Source of the DNA: Elgaria multicarinata webbii
Taxonomy: Eukaryota; Chordata; Lepidosauria; Squamata; Anguidae
Assembly: GCF_023053635.1 (NCBI RefSeq)
Contig: NC_086180.1
Location: forward strand, 35,640,947-35,704,946
Length of the DNA: 64,000 nucleotides
Reading direction: 5' to 3'
The notes under the pieces were generated by a model. The model was not told the DNA's origin and did no database searches. It worked only from the letters and a program-made list of their open reading frames with translations. A program made the translations under genes and the position numbers. Within the stretch, counting starts at the first letter, position 1, and each line of letters opens with the position of its first letter. Below, piece after piece: positions 12,545 to 24,505 of the stretch.

Positions 12545-13060
12545 TTTCCAAAAGTCTGCCAGAACAAAAAAGTTTTCACCTACCTCTGAAAGAGTAACAC
12601 AGAGGGAGCCAGTCTAGCCTCCCTGAGAAGGGAGTTCCAGAGCCTTGGAGCAGCCACAGAGAAGGCCCTCTCCTGTGTACCCATTAGGTTCACCTGTGAT
12701 GTTGGTGGGACTGAGAGAATGGCCTCCCCAGAAGATCTCACAGCACGGGCAGGCTCATATGGGAGAATATGGTCTTTCAGATAGCCTGGACCTGAGCCAT
12801 ACAGGGCTTTATAGGTGATAACCAGCACTTTGAATTGTGCCCAGAAACAGACTGGAATCCAGTGAAGCTGTTGCAACAGGAGAGTTGTATGCTCCCTGTA
12901 ACCAGCCCCGGTCAACAATCTGGCTGCAGCTCTTTGAACCAGATGAAGTTTCCAAACACTCTTCAAAGGCAGTCCCATGTAGAGCGCATTACAGTAATAC
13001 AAATGGGATGTAACTAAGGCATGTATCACCATGGCCAGGTCAGAAATCTACCTCAAGGCC
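12545..13060 (-). mobile_element. L2 LINE, C-terminal coding fragment
   Basis: The minus-strand frame includes 'HALVTSHLYYCNALYMGL', 'LLQQLHWIPVCFWAQFK' and 'AFSVAAPRLWNSLLREAR', the L2 tail motifs also seen in the large copy at 5.9 kb. The frame is open for 150 codons but diverged. The end nearest 12545 lies next to an A-rich, AAATAAAT-type tail (12480-12530). Confidence 0.8.
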
Positions 13061-13146
13061 TACCTCTAGAAACTTACCTTACTCTGATTTAGATGTATTA
13101 TGTCATCACATAACCAAATCTGAATGGCTGTCTAATACTGTGATTA

Positions 13147-13479
13147 AGAGCATCATCAGACAGGAGGAAATCATGTTTGCCTACCATCGCTTTTCTTTCC
13201 ATGTGGGGAAGAAAAGGGAAGCAAGCAATGACCACATGGCCCATTCAGTGGGCATTTTTATCGTGCTGCTTTTCCTGCACACAGCAGGAAATGGCAGCAA
13301 GTTTCGCTTCAATGTAAAAAATTGGATTTTCCGGGTCTTATTTTGTCACAGAAAAAAGAGCAGAAGGAGTGGAAGATGCTCCTTTTGCGGGAGGAGGATG
13401 GTGTCATTGAAAGGACCCGTGAACATCCGTAAATGGCCAATAACGAGTGTGCGATAAAGCACTCATCTGATGATGCTCT
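13147..13479 (+). mobile_element. Non-autonomous DNA element, GAGCATCATCAGA family, copy B
   Basis: Perfect 14-bp inverted ends: AGAGCATCATCAGA at 13147-13160 and its complement at 13466-13479. The interior aligns with copies A (3866-4142, opposite orientation) and C (17571-18068), sharing 'GACCACATGGCCCATTCAG', 'CTTTTCCTGCACACAGCAGG' and 'AACATCCGTAAATGGCC'. A hairpin-prone purine/pyrimidine pair lies near 13190-13225. I could not read a convincing target duplication, so the superfamily stays open (hAT-like or other). The 105-codon open frame here is not a gene. Confidence 0.75.
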
Positions 13480-14454
13480 ATATCACATTCGCTGGAATCA
13501 CTGCAGGAAGAAGACTGCTTAAAACAAACAAACAAACATCCAAGCTCTATATTAGGGAAAGAAGTAGCCGTGAGCAGATGGCAAGGAGAATACAAAAAAG
13601 GGTAAGCAGGGTTCTGTATGACTTTATGAAATTCCCAGCTCAAAGCCCTCTCTCCTGGTCCAAAGTTTTCATTGGTGAAAATTTAATGAAATCTTAAATA
13701 GTTTTATGTTATTTTACTTTTTTGTTTAGCACCCAAATGCAAACTGTATTTTCTTGAGTTTTGTGATAATACATAAAATAATATATAAAATATTATCATG
13801 GCAGTATTTATAATCCTGACGTTCAGTTACTGACTGTGTACTTTTCTATTTATTTTACTGATAGCAAATAGTCTATTATTAGACATTTTATACGCCCTCC
13901 ATCATTTTATACAAGTGATTCTATGAACTTACCCTGGCTATTCAGGAGTTCCAGAGGATTAGCAACATTTGCTTTGCATTTCTTTGAACTTTCTTTGAAT
14001 ATAGGATGGGCTGCTAAACAGAAGTTAGTACTGCAGTAAAAATAATGAAAAAGTTTGGTCAGGGATTTGTTAAAACTATGTGAAACCAGGTGGCAGCCTT
14101 CTGTTGCCACTGGGAATTACTTATGATGATGCCCAGGACTTTGATCTTTTCACTATGCTTTGTCCAAGTACATTCATCCCAATTGTCTTATTCATTTCCA
14201 GTGGGTAAAGCTCCTTCAGATTCAATTATTGTTGCCTCACTCTGATAGATTGCAGAATAAAGCAGTTATACAATTATTGTATGTCTACTTCCAAAATACA
14301 CAGGAAAAAGTATAATGTTTTGCTACAGACTAATGCTGGACCCATAATGGTTTGCTAATGCAGGTATATTTTATGAAGATATGACCAGAAAATGGAAGGT
14401 TTTCCTTAATATTTCTCATCCCTGCAATTCCATATGGTAAATCCACAACTTGGT
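13480..14454. other. Intergenic stretch, nothing recognised
   Basis: AT-rich, with no transposon ends or coding blocks that I can support. Confidence 0.4.
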
Positions 14455-14605
14455 TAGGAACATATGAAGCTCCTTTATACCAGATCAGGCCATTGATCCA
14501 TGAAGTCCAGCATTTTCTATATGCAGCTCTCCACAGTTTCAGGCAGGAGTCCTTACCGAGTCCTACATGGAGACACCAGGAATTGAATCTGGTTCCTATC
14601 TATCC
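14455..14605 (-). mobile_element. tRNA-derived SINE, minus strand, truncated
   Basis: Contains 'GGAACATATGAAGCTCC', 'AGATCAGGCCATTGATCC', 'TTTCAGGCAGGAGTCC' and 'CAGGAATTGAATCTGG'. The last corresponds, on the complement, to the tRNA-like B-box region ('GGTTCAATCC') of a common reptile SINE. The A-box end is lost. Related plus-strand copies lie at 26240 and 33533. Confidence 0.6.
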
Positions 14606-15959
14606 TCGAGCTAATGCATAAAATAATTGCCATCTCTCGGGATTAGCTTTGTTTAGTGACATCTTCACATAACCAACCAGCATTGGCTATGTGCTGACTT
14701 TGCTATTTTCAGAAAGAAAAGACCAATGTAAAAAGATAAGACTAGTAGAGACACAGTAGCTGATTGGGGCTAAAACAAAGCTTTTTTGGGGGGAATACTT
14801 CCAGTTGAGGGATGAGATTGCTACCACCACTGCTACCTGTATATTACTTGGGAGAGCCTACTTTTCTTCTGGAGGGAACTGATGCTGGATAGGGGCTGTT
14901 GGTGGGGAAAATGCAGTTGTATGAATGTGTTACGTGTTTTTGCAAACACATTCCCCCCACCTTCCAGGATGCCCAAATGATTGTTAGAAGGGTCGGCACT
15001 TCACTGTGGACAATAAAGTTCATGAAATGTGCCCCTCTCCAAATCAGTCCTGATCATAGTTGTTCAGAACAGTTCTAGTTAGTAGTATATGTAATAGCAC
15101 AATTTCTGATATTAATATGACAATTCGGGGGAAAGTGTCCCAATTTAGAGTCCCATGTGTGCTCCATTGTTTACCTGCAGCTCCTCTGTGGATGAATTTC
15201 CCCTTTCACTTCAATGGAGAGAACAGTTTCATGTGAATCCCTTTGGCTATGCAAGATTGTGTTCTTAGACTGAATGAGAAAGGATTTATGCGGGGTGAAT
15301 GCTATATGTTCACTGAAGCTCTTGCACCTGTTAGAAATCACTAGGTGGGGGACAAAATCAAAGCAAAATATTATCTAGAAGTAGCCAAATATTTTGTCAT
15401 TTAATAGATATGGCATTAGAGTAGATTTATTTTAACATAATGAAAACATTGCTGTGCCATAAATCTGCAACACCTTGAAAACATGCTAGTGATGGATTAT
15501 GTATAAAATAATTTTGCCTCCACATTTCTTTTTTAAAATTCATATGTACAATGGCTTTTACTGAATCCATTTTTCTCATTTTGGTAAATTAAAAATATTG
15601 AAACTACCACCCCATGCCAAATTGTGTAATGCAGAGAAATAAAAGCCATATAATCTTCTCATCTGTCTTGAAAATCATTTCTGCACATGGATTTGGGAGA
15701 GATTAGAGTGAACAAATATACCATGGTACATAACAGTATTTGGTCTGTACTGCTAGTCTAAATAGATATATGGGCATGGACATTTTATTTCAAATGTATG
15801 TTATGTGAACGTTGTGAAATTCTTCTTGTTGCACACATTTGAACATCCAAAGCCACAGGCTAATGAAGAGAAGGTTCAGATTAACTGATATATTGTACAT
15901 TACATGACAACAAGGGAGATAGCCTTCTCAGTTGTAGCACCCGGATCTTGGAACACCCT
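14606..15959. other. Intergenic stretch, nothing recognised
   Basis: No gene or well-defined repeat. The last about 40 bp (15925-15960) contain a trace of the L2 'AFSxVAPxxWN' coding block joined directly to the CR1 end that follows. Confidence 0.4.
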
Positions 15960-16083
15960 TGGGAGGGTGCTGTTGCCATGCTTGTGATCGCTGGTCAACA
16001 GTTGGTTGGCCACTGTGTGAACAGAGTGCTTGTCTAGATGGACCCCTGGTCTGATCCAGCATGGCAGTTCTTATGTTCTTCCT
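15960..16083 (+). mobile_element. CR1 LINE, short 3' end
   Basis: Sense-orientation CR1 terminus with 'GGTGCTGTTGCCATGCTTG', 'CTAGATGGACCCCTGGTC' and 'GATCCAGCATGGCAG', ending in TTCTTATGTTCTT. Confidence 0.8.
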
Positions 16084-17036
16084 ACAGAGGTGCTACTGGC
16101 ACTGACATTATAGTCTTTTTGGAGCCAGGTCAAAATTTACTTTTTGCCCTGTCAAACAGTTTATTAAACTAGCTAATGTATATTTTATTTATATAATAAT
16201 CATATTGGGATTTTTAAATTAGTTTTTTGTATATCAGCTTGGTATCATGAGATTAAGAACTGTATAAAACTATTTTAATCAATAATAATAAATATAGTTA
16301 ATTAGCCTGAGAAAACGGAGGCCTCTGCTATATCTGAAACCTCTCACTATAGATACTGTGATGGCCCTGCTCCTTACACTGGACTCCTTTTAAATTTCCT
16401 TCAATTGTTCATTGATCATACAGCAAAGACATTTCAGCCATATTCACAACACAGAGAAATTATCATGAGCTTGGTCATCATACAAAGATAACAAAATGGC
16501 TAGTACATTTGTGTTGTATTTTATCTACAGAAGAGAGGAGTTTCTTCCCAGAGTCTATGTGATGCAGGTGTATGTTCACATCTATGTTTAAAATTCAGTC
16601 AAAATTCAAAATTAGAAAGGTCAAGACATATATATTCTTCTCTTTGGGGAAGATACATTGGATTGGATCTAACAGAGCTCTTCTGCTCATGGAAGAGGCT
16701 TGAATCCAGTAGAGTCTTCTACTTATGGAAGCAGAGGAGACCATTTTTGCTAACTCCCCCTGCAGACTGCTGAAACGGCTCATATTTGGTGTAGATGATT
16801 GGGGGATCCTCCAGAACAGCATGGAAAGTAGTGTGAAGGAGGAGAAAAAGAAATGAGCAAAAACAATCTCCTTCCTTCCAAGTCCCTTCCATGAAAAGAA
16901 AGAGCCAAACTACACATTACACAAATCATGTTTCATGTAACTGAGGATTAGCTTTTTCTTTACTCTAGAGTAAGTACATGTGGCCACAATTCAGACCAGG
17001 ATCACTACACACCTTCCACCTAGTATTTGCTTCCTG
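16084..17036. other. Intergenic stretch with possible LINE tail
   Basis: About 16158-16305 resembles a decayed LINE 3' tail ending in AATAATAATAAATA. Nothing recognised in the remainder. Confidence 0.4.
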
Positions 17037-17037
17037 A

Positions 17038-17570
<533 letters not shown>

Positions 17571-17608
17571 TGAGCATCATCACATGCAGGAAAATCATGT
17601 TTCCTTAA

Positions 17609-17690
17609 CAATATTTATTTATTTATTTATTTATTACACTTATATACCGCTCCCATAGCTAGGGCTCTCTGGGAGGTTTACAGAAATGCT
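17609..17690 (-). mobile_element. Isolated L2 3' tail, nested
   Basis: A TTTATTTA run followed by 'ATATACCGCTCCCATAGC' and 'GGCTCTCTGGGAGGTTTAC', the complement of the L2 3' module, inserted in copy C of the small DNA element. Confidence 0.75.
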
Positions 17691-17933
17691 TCACTGTCCC
17701 CACTTCTGGCCCTCATTACTCCCTCTTTTACCTGGATAGGAAAGAGGAAGTAAACATTCAGGGGGCATTTTTATTGTGCAGCTTTTCCTGCACACAGCAG
17801 ATCGCAGCACATTCCATTAAAAAAAAAAAAGGCAGATTTTTTGGTGTCTGTTTTGCAACTGAAAAATGAGCAGAAGGAGCGGGAGGTTAGCGGGATGTGG
17901 AAGATGTCATCTAATTTTTTTAAGTTTTGTGAA

Positions 17934-18008
17934 CCGCCCAGAGAGCTTCGGCTATTGGGCGGTATAAAAATGTAATAAATAAAATAATAAAATAAAAAAT
18001 AAATAAAG
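17934..18008 (+). mobile_element. Isolated L2 3' tail, nested
   Basis: 'GAACCGCCCAGAGAGCTTCG' followed by 'GGCTATTGGGCGGTATAAAA' and an AATAAAATAA tail: only about 75 bp of a LINE 3' end, interrupting copy C. Confidence 0.8.
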
Positions 18009-18235
18009 GATGCACGCACATCCATAAGTGGGCAGGAGCGAGCATGCGATAAAATGCTCATCTTATGAACCTCCATATGTAATAAAGCAAGGCTGCACCT
18101 GTCCCCTTGACCCATTGGGAGCAGCACATCCCAAGTCTGCCAACATGCATAAGATCCAATTTGTGTAGGTCTTGACTGTGTGACCGAGACTACATATGTT
18201 GGATTTTAAGCATATTGACCAACTTTATTTGCACT

Positions 18236-18362
18236 TTATTTCTTTTAGAAATGAATGTTTAATGTGTTTTTATTCTGTTTTTATTCTTTTTGCTCACTGC
18301 TCTGAAATTCTTGAATGGGGAGTGGTATACAAATATTGTAAATAAAATAATAAATAACTAAA
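18236..18362 (+). mobile_element. LINE 3' tail (L2-like)
   Basis: T-rich sequence with repeated TTTTTATTCTG words, then 'GAATGGGGAGTGGTATAC' and an 'AAATATTGTAAATAAAAT' tail. It fits a plus-strand L2-type 3' untranslated end; it is diverged and the family is not certain. Confidence 0.5.
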
Positions 18363-18364
18363 CT

Positions 18365-18612
18365 TCAGGCATAAGAACAGAAGAGCCATGCTGGATCAGA
18401 CCAAGAGTCCATCGGTTCACAAGGTAGCCAACCAACTGTCAACAGGACACCTATAATCATGGGTGCAGCAGCACCCTTCTTCCCATGTTCCCCAACAACT
18501 GGTATACATAGGAATACTGCCTCTGATACTGGTGGTAGCATATAGCCATAAGTAGCCTTATCCCTCATTAATTTTTCCAACTCCCTTTTAAAGCCATCCA
18601 AACATTCTCTGA
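18365..18612 (-). mobile_element. CR1 LINE, 3' end
   Basis: Minus-strand CR1: 'AGAGCCATGCTGGATCAGAC', 'ACAAGGTAGCCAACCAACTG', 'CATGTTCCCCAACAACTGG', 'CTCCCTTTTAAAGCCATCC'. Confidence 0.85.
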
Positions 18613-18945
18613 CCTTGTGTGCAAGGCCAACAGAGCTAGGGCTAGAACACTAGCTGGGCAGGGAGGACTAGTGAAGTCTAGGTCCATACCATGCAATAGG
18701 CCTAAGTAGTTCTGGCTCACCATATTTTTGTCAAGGAAAGTTGTGGCTTGAAACACACCAGTTATAACAATGGTACATTCTTGTTTCCCCGATAATGGAA
18801 ATACCTTTTCCCCCCTGTACTGTCCAAAATATGAAACTGTAGTGAGCAATATGTGGCACTATTCCACATCTCTGGATAGACTCATCTTTGTCACTGAAGT
18901 TCTTGAAAGTCTTGGCATTTATACGAACTTCATGATAACTCTGGA
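18613..18945. other. Intergenic stretch, nothing recognised
   Basis: No repeat terminus or coding block that I can support. Confidence 0.35.
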
Positions 18946-18947
18946 TC

Positions 18948-19006
18948 AACCGCCCAGAGTAAACCGCCCAGAGAGCCCTGGCTATGGGAGTGGTATATAA
19001 GTGTAA

Positions 19007-19050
<44 letters not shown>
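18948..19050 (+). mobile_element. Isolated L2 3' tail with (AAAT)n end
   Basis: 'AACCGCCCAGAGAGCCCTGG' and 'CTATGGGAGTGGTATATAAG' followed by about 10 AAAT units. Only the last about 60 bp of the LINE plus its simple-repeat tail are present. Confidence 0.8.
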
Positions 19051-20559
19051 ATTCTCAAGCAACCCACTTTCATTAGCCTTGCAACATATTGATTTGTGGT
19101 TTGTTCACAGATGAAGTCAAGTGCCTGAACGCTTCATCACGACCACGAAATAGCAGTGGAAGCTGCTTCAGGTCAGTTTGTGACATGCTGAAATTGCCAT
19201 GTGAACCAAATATCCTCTCTCCACATTTGTTTGATGCTAATCAGGTGCAAATAGATCACTCCAGGCAAAACGTCTTTCCACCTCCATAGAGACTGTCGCG
19301 TATTACAAGTGAGTCATAACAGCTCACTCCCATAGCTCTGCTCAAACCTTCACATAACCTTGGGTAAATAAAGCACAAAAAAGACATTTCAAAGGTACAT
19401 TCTCAAGCTCCAGTCTTTGCTCTTCTGGTAGTTTTGAAGATGTATTCATGTCAGTACAAGTCACTTGTACATAATGATTTCTCCATCAGTGTAGTTTTCA
19501 ATGATTGGGAATGAATTAATTGTAACAATTGCGCTCTAACAGTATTGAATTCTTGTTATAGACTGTTTTCACATTTTACACAAAATTGAATAACTAAGTG
19601 CCATGACCTTGCCCACAGTTACTTGTGAAATGAGTCCCCTTCTTTTCTCCCCAACAGATGACTTGCATCATCAGAAATGGCAATATACTGATAATGATAT
19701 TTTCAGCTGTTGGCTTAACACTTCCCTTTAGAAGGGAAACTCTTCTTAAGTGTGTGCTTAATAGTAACATGCACTCACACTCCTTGCCCCCACTTGATTT
19801 ATGCTTATATGTTGCAGGTCACCATTTCCTTATTTAAGCCACATTGTGATACATTACATGAATGATCATGAGTATTTTCTTTCTAGACTTGACTTTTTAT
19901 CTTTTACATATGAGGGCATGGTGGACAGTGTTGTTATGATGTTCAGCACAATAGTGACTAATTTATGCACCCTTTTCAAAATAGCATTTTTATGTGGAGT
20001 TTGGTGCTACTACTGTCTGATTCAGTAGAATCATATAATACAACATGGATCTCGAATATATATTTTTAGATTAGGGGAACAGAGTTAAGATTTTACAAGC
20101 ACACATTTGTCAGAGTAATTGTGATCATCATTAAAAATGAATATTCGACATTCCTCTCAGATATTCTAATAGGAAAAAAAAATCAGAATCCTTCAATTAA
20201 TTTCTAATTGAGAGATTATTAATTCAGCTGTACATTGAGGAGAAAATATGTTTAATATTCAGGCAGTTTTCTGTCTCAGTTTGTCACACAGCACACTCAA
20301 GTTATACAGGACTATTTTTCCTGCTGTTTTGGTATGGGATGGCACTTAAAGAGCAGTGCTGAGGCTTGATCAATGATCTTTTTAACAACACTTCATTTAT
20401 TTAATGTTTTATGTTAATTTACATAAAAATGATGGTCTCAATTGCATTCCAATCTAATCTGCCCATAATAATGAATAAACAAATATCACTCTAATGTACA
20501 ATAAGGGAACATTGTTCAAAAAGCTGGTGAAGGTCTACAATCTATATGAATTCTCTCAG
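19051..20559. other. Intergenic stretch, nothing recognised
   Basis: About 1.5 kb of AT-rich sequence without recognisable repeats or exons. Short open frames lack domains. Confidence 0.4.
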
Positions 20560-20760
20560 GAAGGTAACACATCTGGTCCAGATTCTGAATTTAAGAGCAT
20601 AACAAAAGCCCATCCATGGTCTAGCATCTTGTTTCCTGCAATGGCCAACCAGATGCTTCTGGAAAGCCCACAACCAGAATATGAAGGCAATCCCCCCTCT
20701 CCTATTATTGTCCTCAGCAACTGCTATCCAGAGGTACAGTGCCTCTGAACCTGGCCCAAT
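20560..20760 (-). mobile_element. Diverged CR1 LINE 3' end
   Basis: Words in the CR1 order: 'CAATGGCCAACCAGATGC', 'GGAAAGCCCACAACCAG', 'CTCAGCAACTG', 'CAGAGGTACAGTGCCTCTGA'. It is more diverged than the other CR1 copies. Confidence 0.55.
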
Positions 20761-22318
20761 TACTGCAGGGAGTTACGAAGCACCCACAGTGCTGGAATGA
20801 AGGGTTGGGATTAGTTGGTCTACAGCCAAGGGTCCATACCCGAGTGAAGGCCAACTGACAAGGACCTCCTGGACTTGCTCCTCCTCTTCACTATTGCAGC
20901 CTGCTTGTTCGCCCGTTTCTCACTCTGGCCCAGAGAATGGTGTCAATGAGAAAGAGCAGCAGAAAATGCCACTTTCAACTTGCCCACTGGCTCTTTGCCT
21001 CTCAAGCAAGCAAGTGGTGGCCATGATAGGAAAGAGGATGAAGCAATTAGTGACAATGGTGGTGAGGAAGTAGGCTCACTGAAGGAGAGGTCCTATTGAG
21101 AGGATTTTCCCAAGGGCCCTCAGAAACCTGGAGCCGGCATGGAGAACCCAGTACCTTGCAGTAGGAATTTCAAGTTTGTGTGACAAGAAAGCCAGCAGAT
21201 ATTACCCAAGTAGATATAGTTAATTCAGTGGTAGGCCTGACACTGACGCTCTGTTCTAATATAGTATCATTGGAAATCAGTTAAGCAAGGCAGTTACTCA
21301 CCACTAACATAGCAATGAATGAATCTTCCCCGGGTACAGTAATTCCAGATTGCATCTCAAGAGGTGCATCAATTACTGTCACTTGTTTGTCAGCAGTCTT
21401 GCATGATAAATTGGCACGATCCACATTTCTGTACATCTTACATCACACCCAGCCCTGTGTTCTACCATCTGTTTTTATTGGTGCTACAGACCAAACTGTT
21501 CCACTTCATGTACCTTGACAGGGGGCTATATTAATGTCTCACAATGCGCTTCAGTTAGAACAATAACCAAACCCTTCAGACTACCTAAATGCGATGAAAA
21601 TGAAGACATAAAACGAAGCAGCTGAAAGAATGATTTAGTGGAACTGCAATGTGAGACACATGGGGAGGTTGGTGGAGTGTGAAGTTTGCTGCAATTATGG
21701 AAGACTCTTGGCTTTAATGACTTGTCTATAGAGAAACCTGCCATGGTGCCTTCATACATCGTGAACACAAGTTTTCTCCTCAATGGGCTAGGAATGCGAA
21801 ATGAGCTTCAAGACTATGGGGGGTGGTGTCTCTCCCCACCACTGCCACACCCTATGGGGAAACTGCTTCTTCACTGGGCAATCCCACCTATGGGTTTTCC
21901 TATTTTAAGAAAATGCTTATATTTCAAGGCCTAAGTAACTCTCTGCCACTATAACCCTAGACTCCTTTGCTCTCTCTGCACTCATATTTCTTGGTTGCCT
22001 TTCTTTCATTTCTCCACCCACAGATTTCTCTAAACCACCACAGGTATCTCTGCACTATTTGTTCTCTTCCTTTCTCTCTTCACCGGGTCCTTCCCTTCCA
22101 TGTTTCAGTTTTTCCTCTTTTTCTCCCTTCAGCTCCCAAGAGTACTTTACTGGAAATAAGCCCCATTGTACTTAGTGGAATTTACTTCACTCTCCCAGCA
22201 ATTCCACACACTGAGTAGTATAGGTGGGCTGACCTGTATGGCCAGCTGGCTAGACAGACTGGTGCCAAAACCCCACCATGCACCACTAAATCTGGAGAGA
22301 GGACCAATATATGCGTAG
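20761..22318. other. Intergenic stretch, mostly unrecognised
   Basis: No gene. About 22130-22215 carries the squamate interspersed word set 'GGAAATAAGCCCCATTG' also seen near 41.8 and 52.2 kb. The remainder is unrecognised; it is pyrimidine-rich at 21960-22130. Confidence 0.4.
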
Positions 22319-22324
22319 TTGTTA

Positions 22325-22368
<44 letters not shown>

Positions 22369-23945
22369 TATTTATTTATATAGCACCATCAATGTACATG
22401 GTGCTGTACAGAGTAAAACAGTAAATAGCAAGACCCTGCCACATAGGCTTACATTCTAATAAAATCATAATAAAACAATAAGGAGGGGAAGAGAATGCAC
22501 CAAACAGGCACAGGGTAGGGTAAAATTAGCAGTATAAAGTCAGAACAAAATCAAGTTTTAAAAGCTTTAGGAAAAAGAAAAGTTTTTAGCTGAGCTTTAA
22601 AAGCTGTGATTGAACTTGTAGTTCTCAAATGTTCTGGAAGAGCGTTCCAGGCGTAAGGGGCAGCAGAAGAAAATGGATGAAGCCGAGCAAGGGAAGTAGA
22701 GACCCTTGGGAAGGTGAGAAACATGGCATCAGATGAGCAAAGAGCACGAGTGGGGGAATAGTGTGAGATGAGAGAGGAAAGATAGGAAGGAGCTAGACAG
22801 TGAAAAGCTTTGTAGGTCAACAGGAGAAGTTTATATTAGATTCTGAAGTGAATTGGAAGCCAATGAAGAGATTTCAGAAGTGGAGTAACATGGTCAGAGC
22901 GGCGAGCCAAGAAGATGATCTTAGCAGCAGAGTGGTGAACAGAAACCAACGGACTGATGTGAGAAGAAGGAAGGCCAGTGAGAAGAAGGTTGCAGTAGTC
23001 CAACCGAGAAATAACCAATGCATGAACAAGAGTCTTGGCAGAAGAGACAGACAAAAATGATCGAATCCTGGCAATATTATATAGGAAAAAATGACAGGAT
23101 TTAGCTACTGTCTCAATATGAGGAATAAAGGAGAGCGAGGAATCAAATATAAAGCCAAGACTACGAGCTTCCTTGACTGGAGTAAGTGTAACATCATTGA
23201 CAATAAGAGAGAATGAGAGATGAGGAGAAGGTTTAGGAGGAAAAACAAGCAATTCAGTCTTTGCCATACTAAGTTTCAAACGACGATGAAGCAACCAAGC
23301 TGAGATATCTGAAAGACATGCTGAGATACGATCGTGAACATCAGGAGAAAGATCCGGAGATGAAAGATATAATTGTGTATCATCGGCATACAGATGATAT
23401 TGGAGGCCATGAGATTGAATAAGATTACCCAAGGGCAACATGTATAAAGAAAACAACAACGGGCCAAGCACCGAACCTTGCGGAACCCCTACTGAAAGGG
23501 GAAAAGAAGAAGACGAGCTGCCATTAGCCAACACGCTGTAAGAGCGACCCGCTAGATAGGAGGCAAACCAGTTATAGACAGAGCCACAAAATCCGATGTC
23601 ATGAAGGGAATCTAAAAGAAGATCGTGATCAACCGTGTCAAAGGCTGCAGTTAGATCAAGGAGAATAAGAATGGAATAAAGGCCTTTAGACTTAGCCATA
23701 AGAAGATCATTGGTAATCTTAGTAAGGGCTGTTTCAGTGGAATGCAAAGGATGGAATCCAGATTGAAAAGGATCCAGAGCAGAGTTACTAGAAAGAAAAT
23801 CAAGACAACGAGAGTAGACCACACGTTCCAGGATCTTTGAAACAAAAGGCAACAAAGAGACAGGTCGGTAGTTAGACAGAGATAGCCTATCAAGAGTAGG
23901 TTTCTTGAGAATAGGAGAGACATCTCTATCCCATGATGATGGGCT
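22319..23945 (-). mobile_element. Second L2-like LINE, 5'-truncated, with (ATT)n tail
   Basis: A minus-strand LINE of about 1.6 kb starting at an (ATT)n tail (22319-22366). Its 3' UTR ('AGCACCATCAATGTACATGG') is unlike that of the large L2 at 5.9 kb, so it is a separate family or subfamily. The coding part covers the reverse transcriptase core to the C-terminus and is truncated at the left end of the RT near 23945. The endonuclease is absent. Confidence 0.8.
22551..23930 (-). CDS. L2-like LINE reverse transcriptase, one internal stop
   Basis: One continuous reading frame from about 23930 to 22551 with a single in-frame TAA at 22838-22836. Visible motifs are '[20 protein letters not shown]', '[20 protein letters not shown]' (motif A), '[20 protein letters not shown]' (motif B), '[14 protein letters not shown]' (motif C), '[16 protein letters not shown]', '[18 protein letters not shown]', then after the stop '[20 protein letters not shown]' and '[17 protein letters not shown]'. 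The catalytic YADD is present. No start codon or endonuclease lies in the copy. The low damage load points to a fairly young insertion of a low-GC L2-like family. Confidence 0.8.
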
Positions 23946-24317
23946 TGATTAGGTCTTTCATAGTCCCACAAATGGGGGAAAGTGCTGCAAAAAAAATATG
24001 CATATTTGGAATTCACAGCCAGACAGGGAACGGGAGTCAGGCTTTACATTTTGCAAGCCCGACATGGTGCATTACAAGTCTGGTAGAAAGGTACAATACA
24101 CAATAGCAGAATAGAAGTGGAAGATAGAGGAAGACCAAGAGAACATACTGGATTAGAGGGCAGAATCCACTGCATGATGTGATTGTGGCTATACAGCAGT
24201 GTGGGCTAGTAGATTAGAGGATGTGGATTAAGAGGGTAGTTTGAATTTCTGTTCATGGGGAAGTGGGGTTTGGGGGTTGAGAATTCTTTTCATGAACTAT
24301 TGCAGAAAATCGCATTA
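23946..24317. other. Intergenic stretch, nothing recognised
   Basis: Short stretch between two LINE copies, with no recognisable features. Confidence 0.35.
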
Positions 24318-24505
24318 ACACCATAAGAAGAGCCATGCTGGATCAGACCGAGGGTCTATCTAGTCCATCACTCTGTTCACACAGTGGCCGACGAGTTCTC
24401 AACCCAGGACCAACAAAGCAGGACATGGTGCAACAAGACCACCCCCACCCCCATCCATGTTCCCCAGCAACTGGTGTTTACAGGCTTACTGAACAGTGAT
24501 ATTAG
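24318..24505 (-). mobile_element. CR1 LINE, 3' end
   Basis: 'AGAAGAGCCATGCTGGATC', 'CTATCTAGTCCATCACTCTG', 'CACACAGTGGCCGACGAG', 'CCCCAGCAACTGGTG'. Only the last about 190 bp of a CR1. Confidence 0.85.

Larger units (their letters stand above)
17571..18068 (+). mobile_element. GAGCATCATCAGA-family element, copy C, with two nested L2 tails
   Basis: The backbone matches copies A and B: 'TGAGCATCATCACATGCAGG' at the left, 'GGAAAGAGGAAGTAAAC', 'CTTTTCCTGCACACAGCAG', and 'CACATCCATAAGTGGGC' near the right end. It is longer than copy B because two short L2 3' tails lie inside it in opposite orientations: about 17609-17690 (minus) and 17934-18008 (plus). The element is therefore older than these L2 tail insertions. 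Confidence 0.7.
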
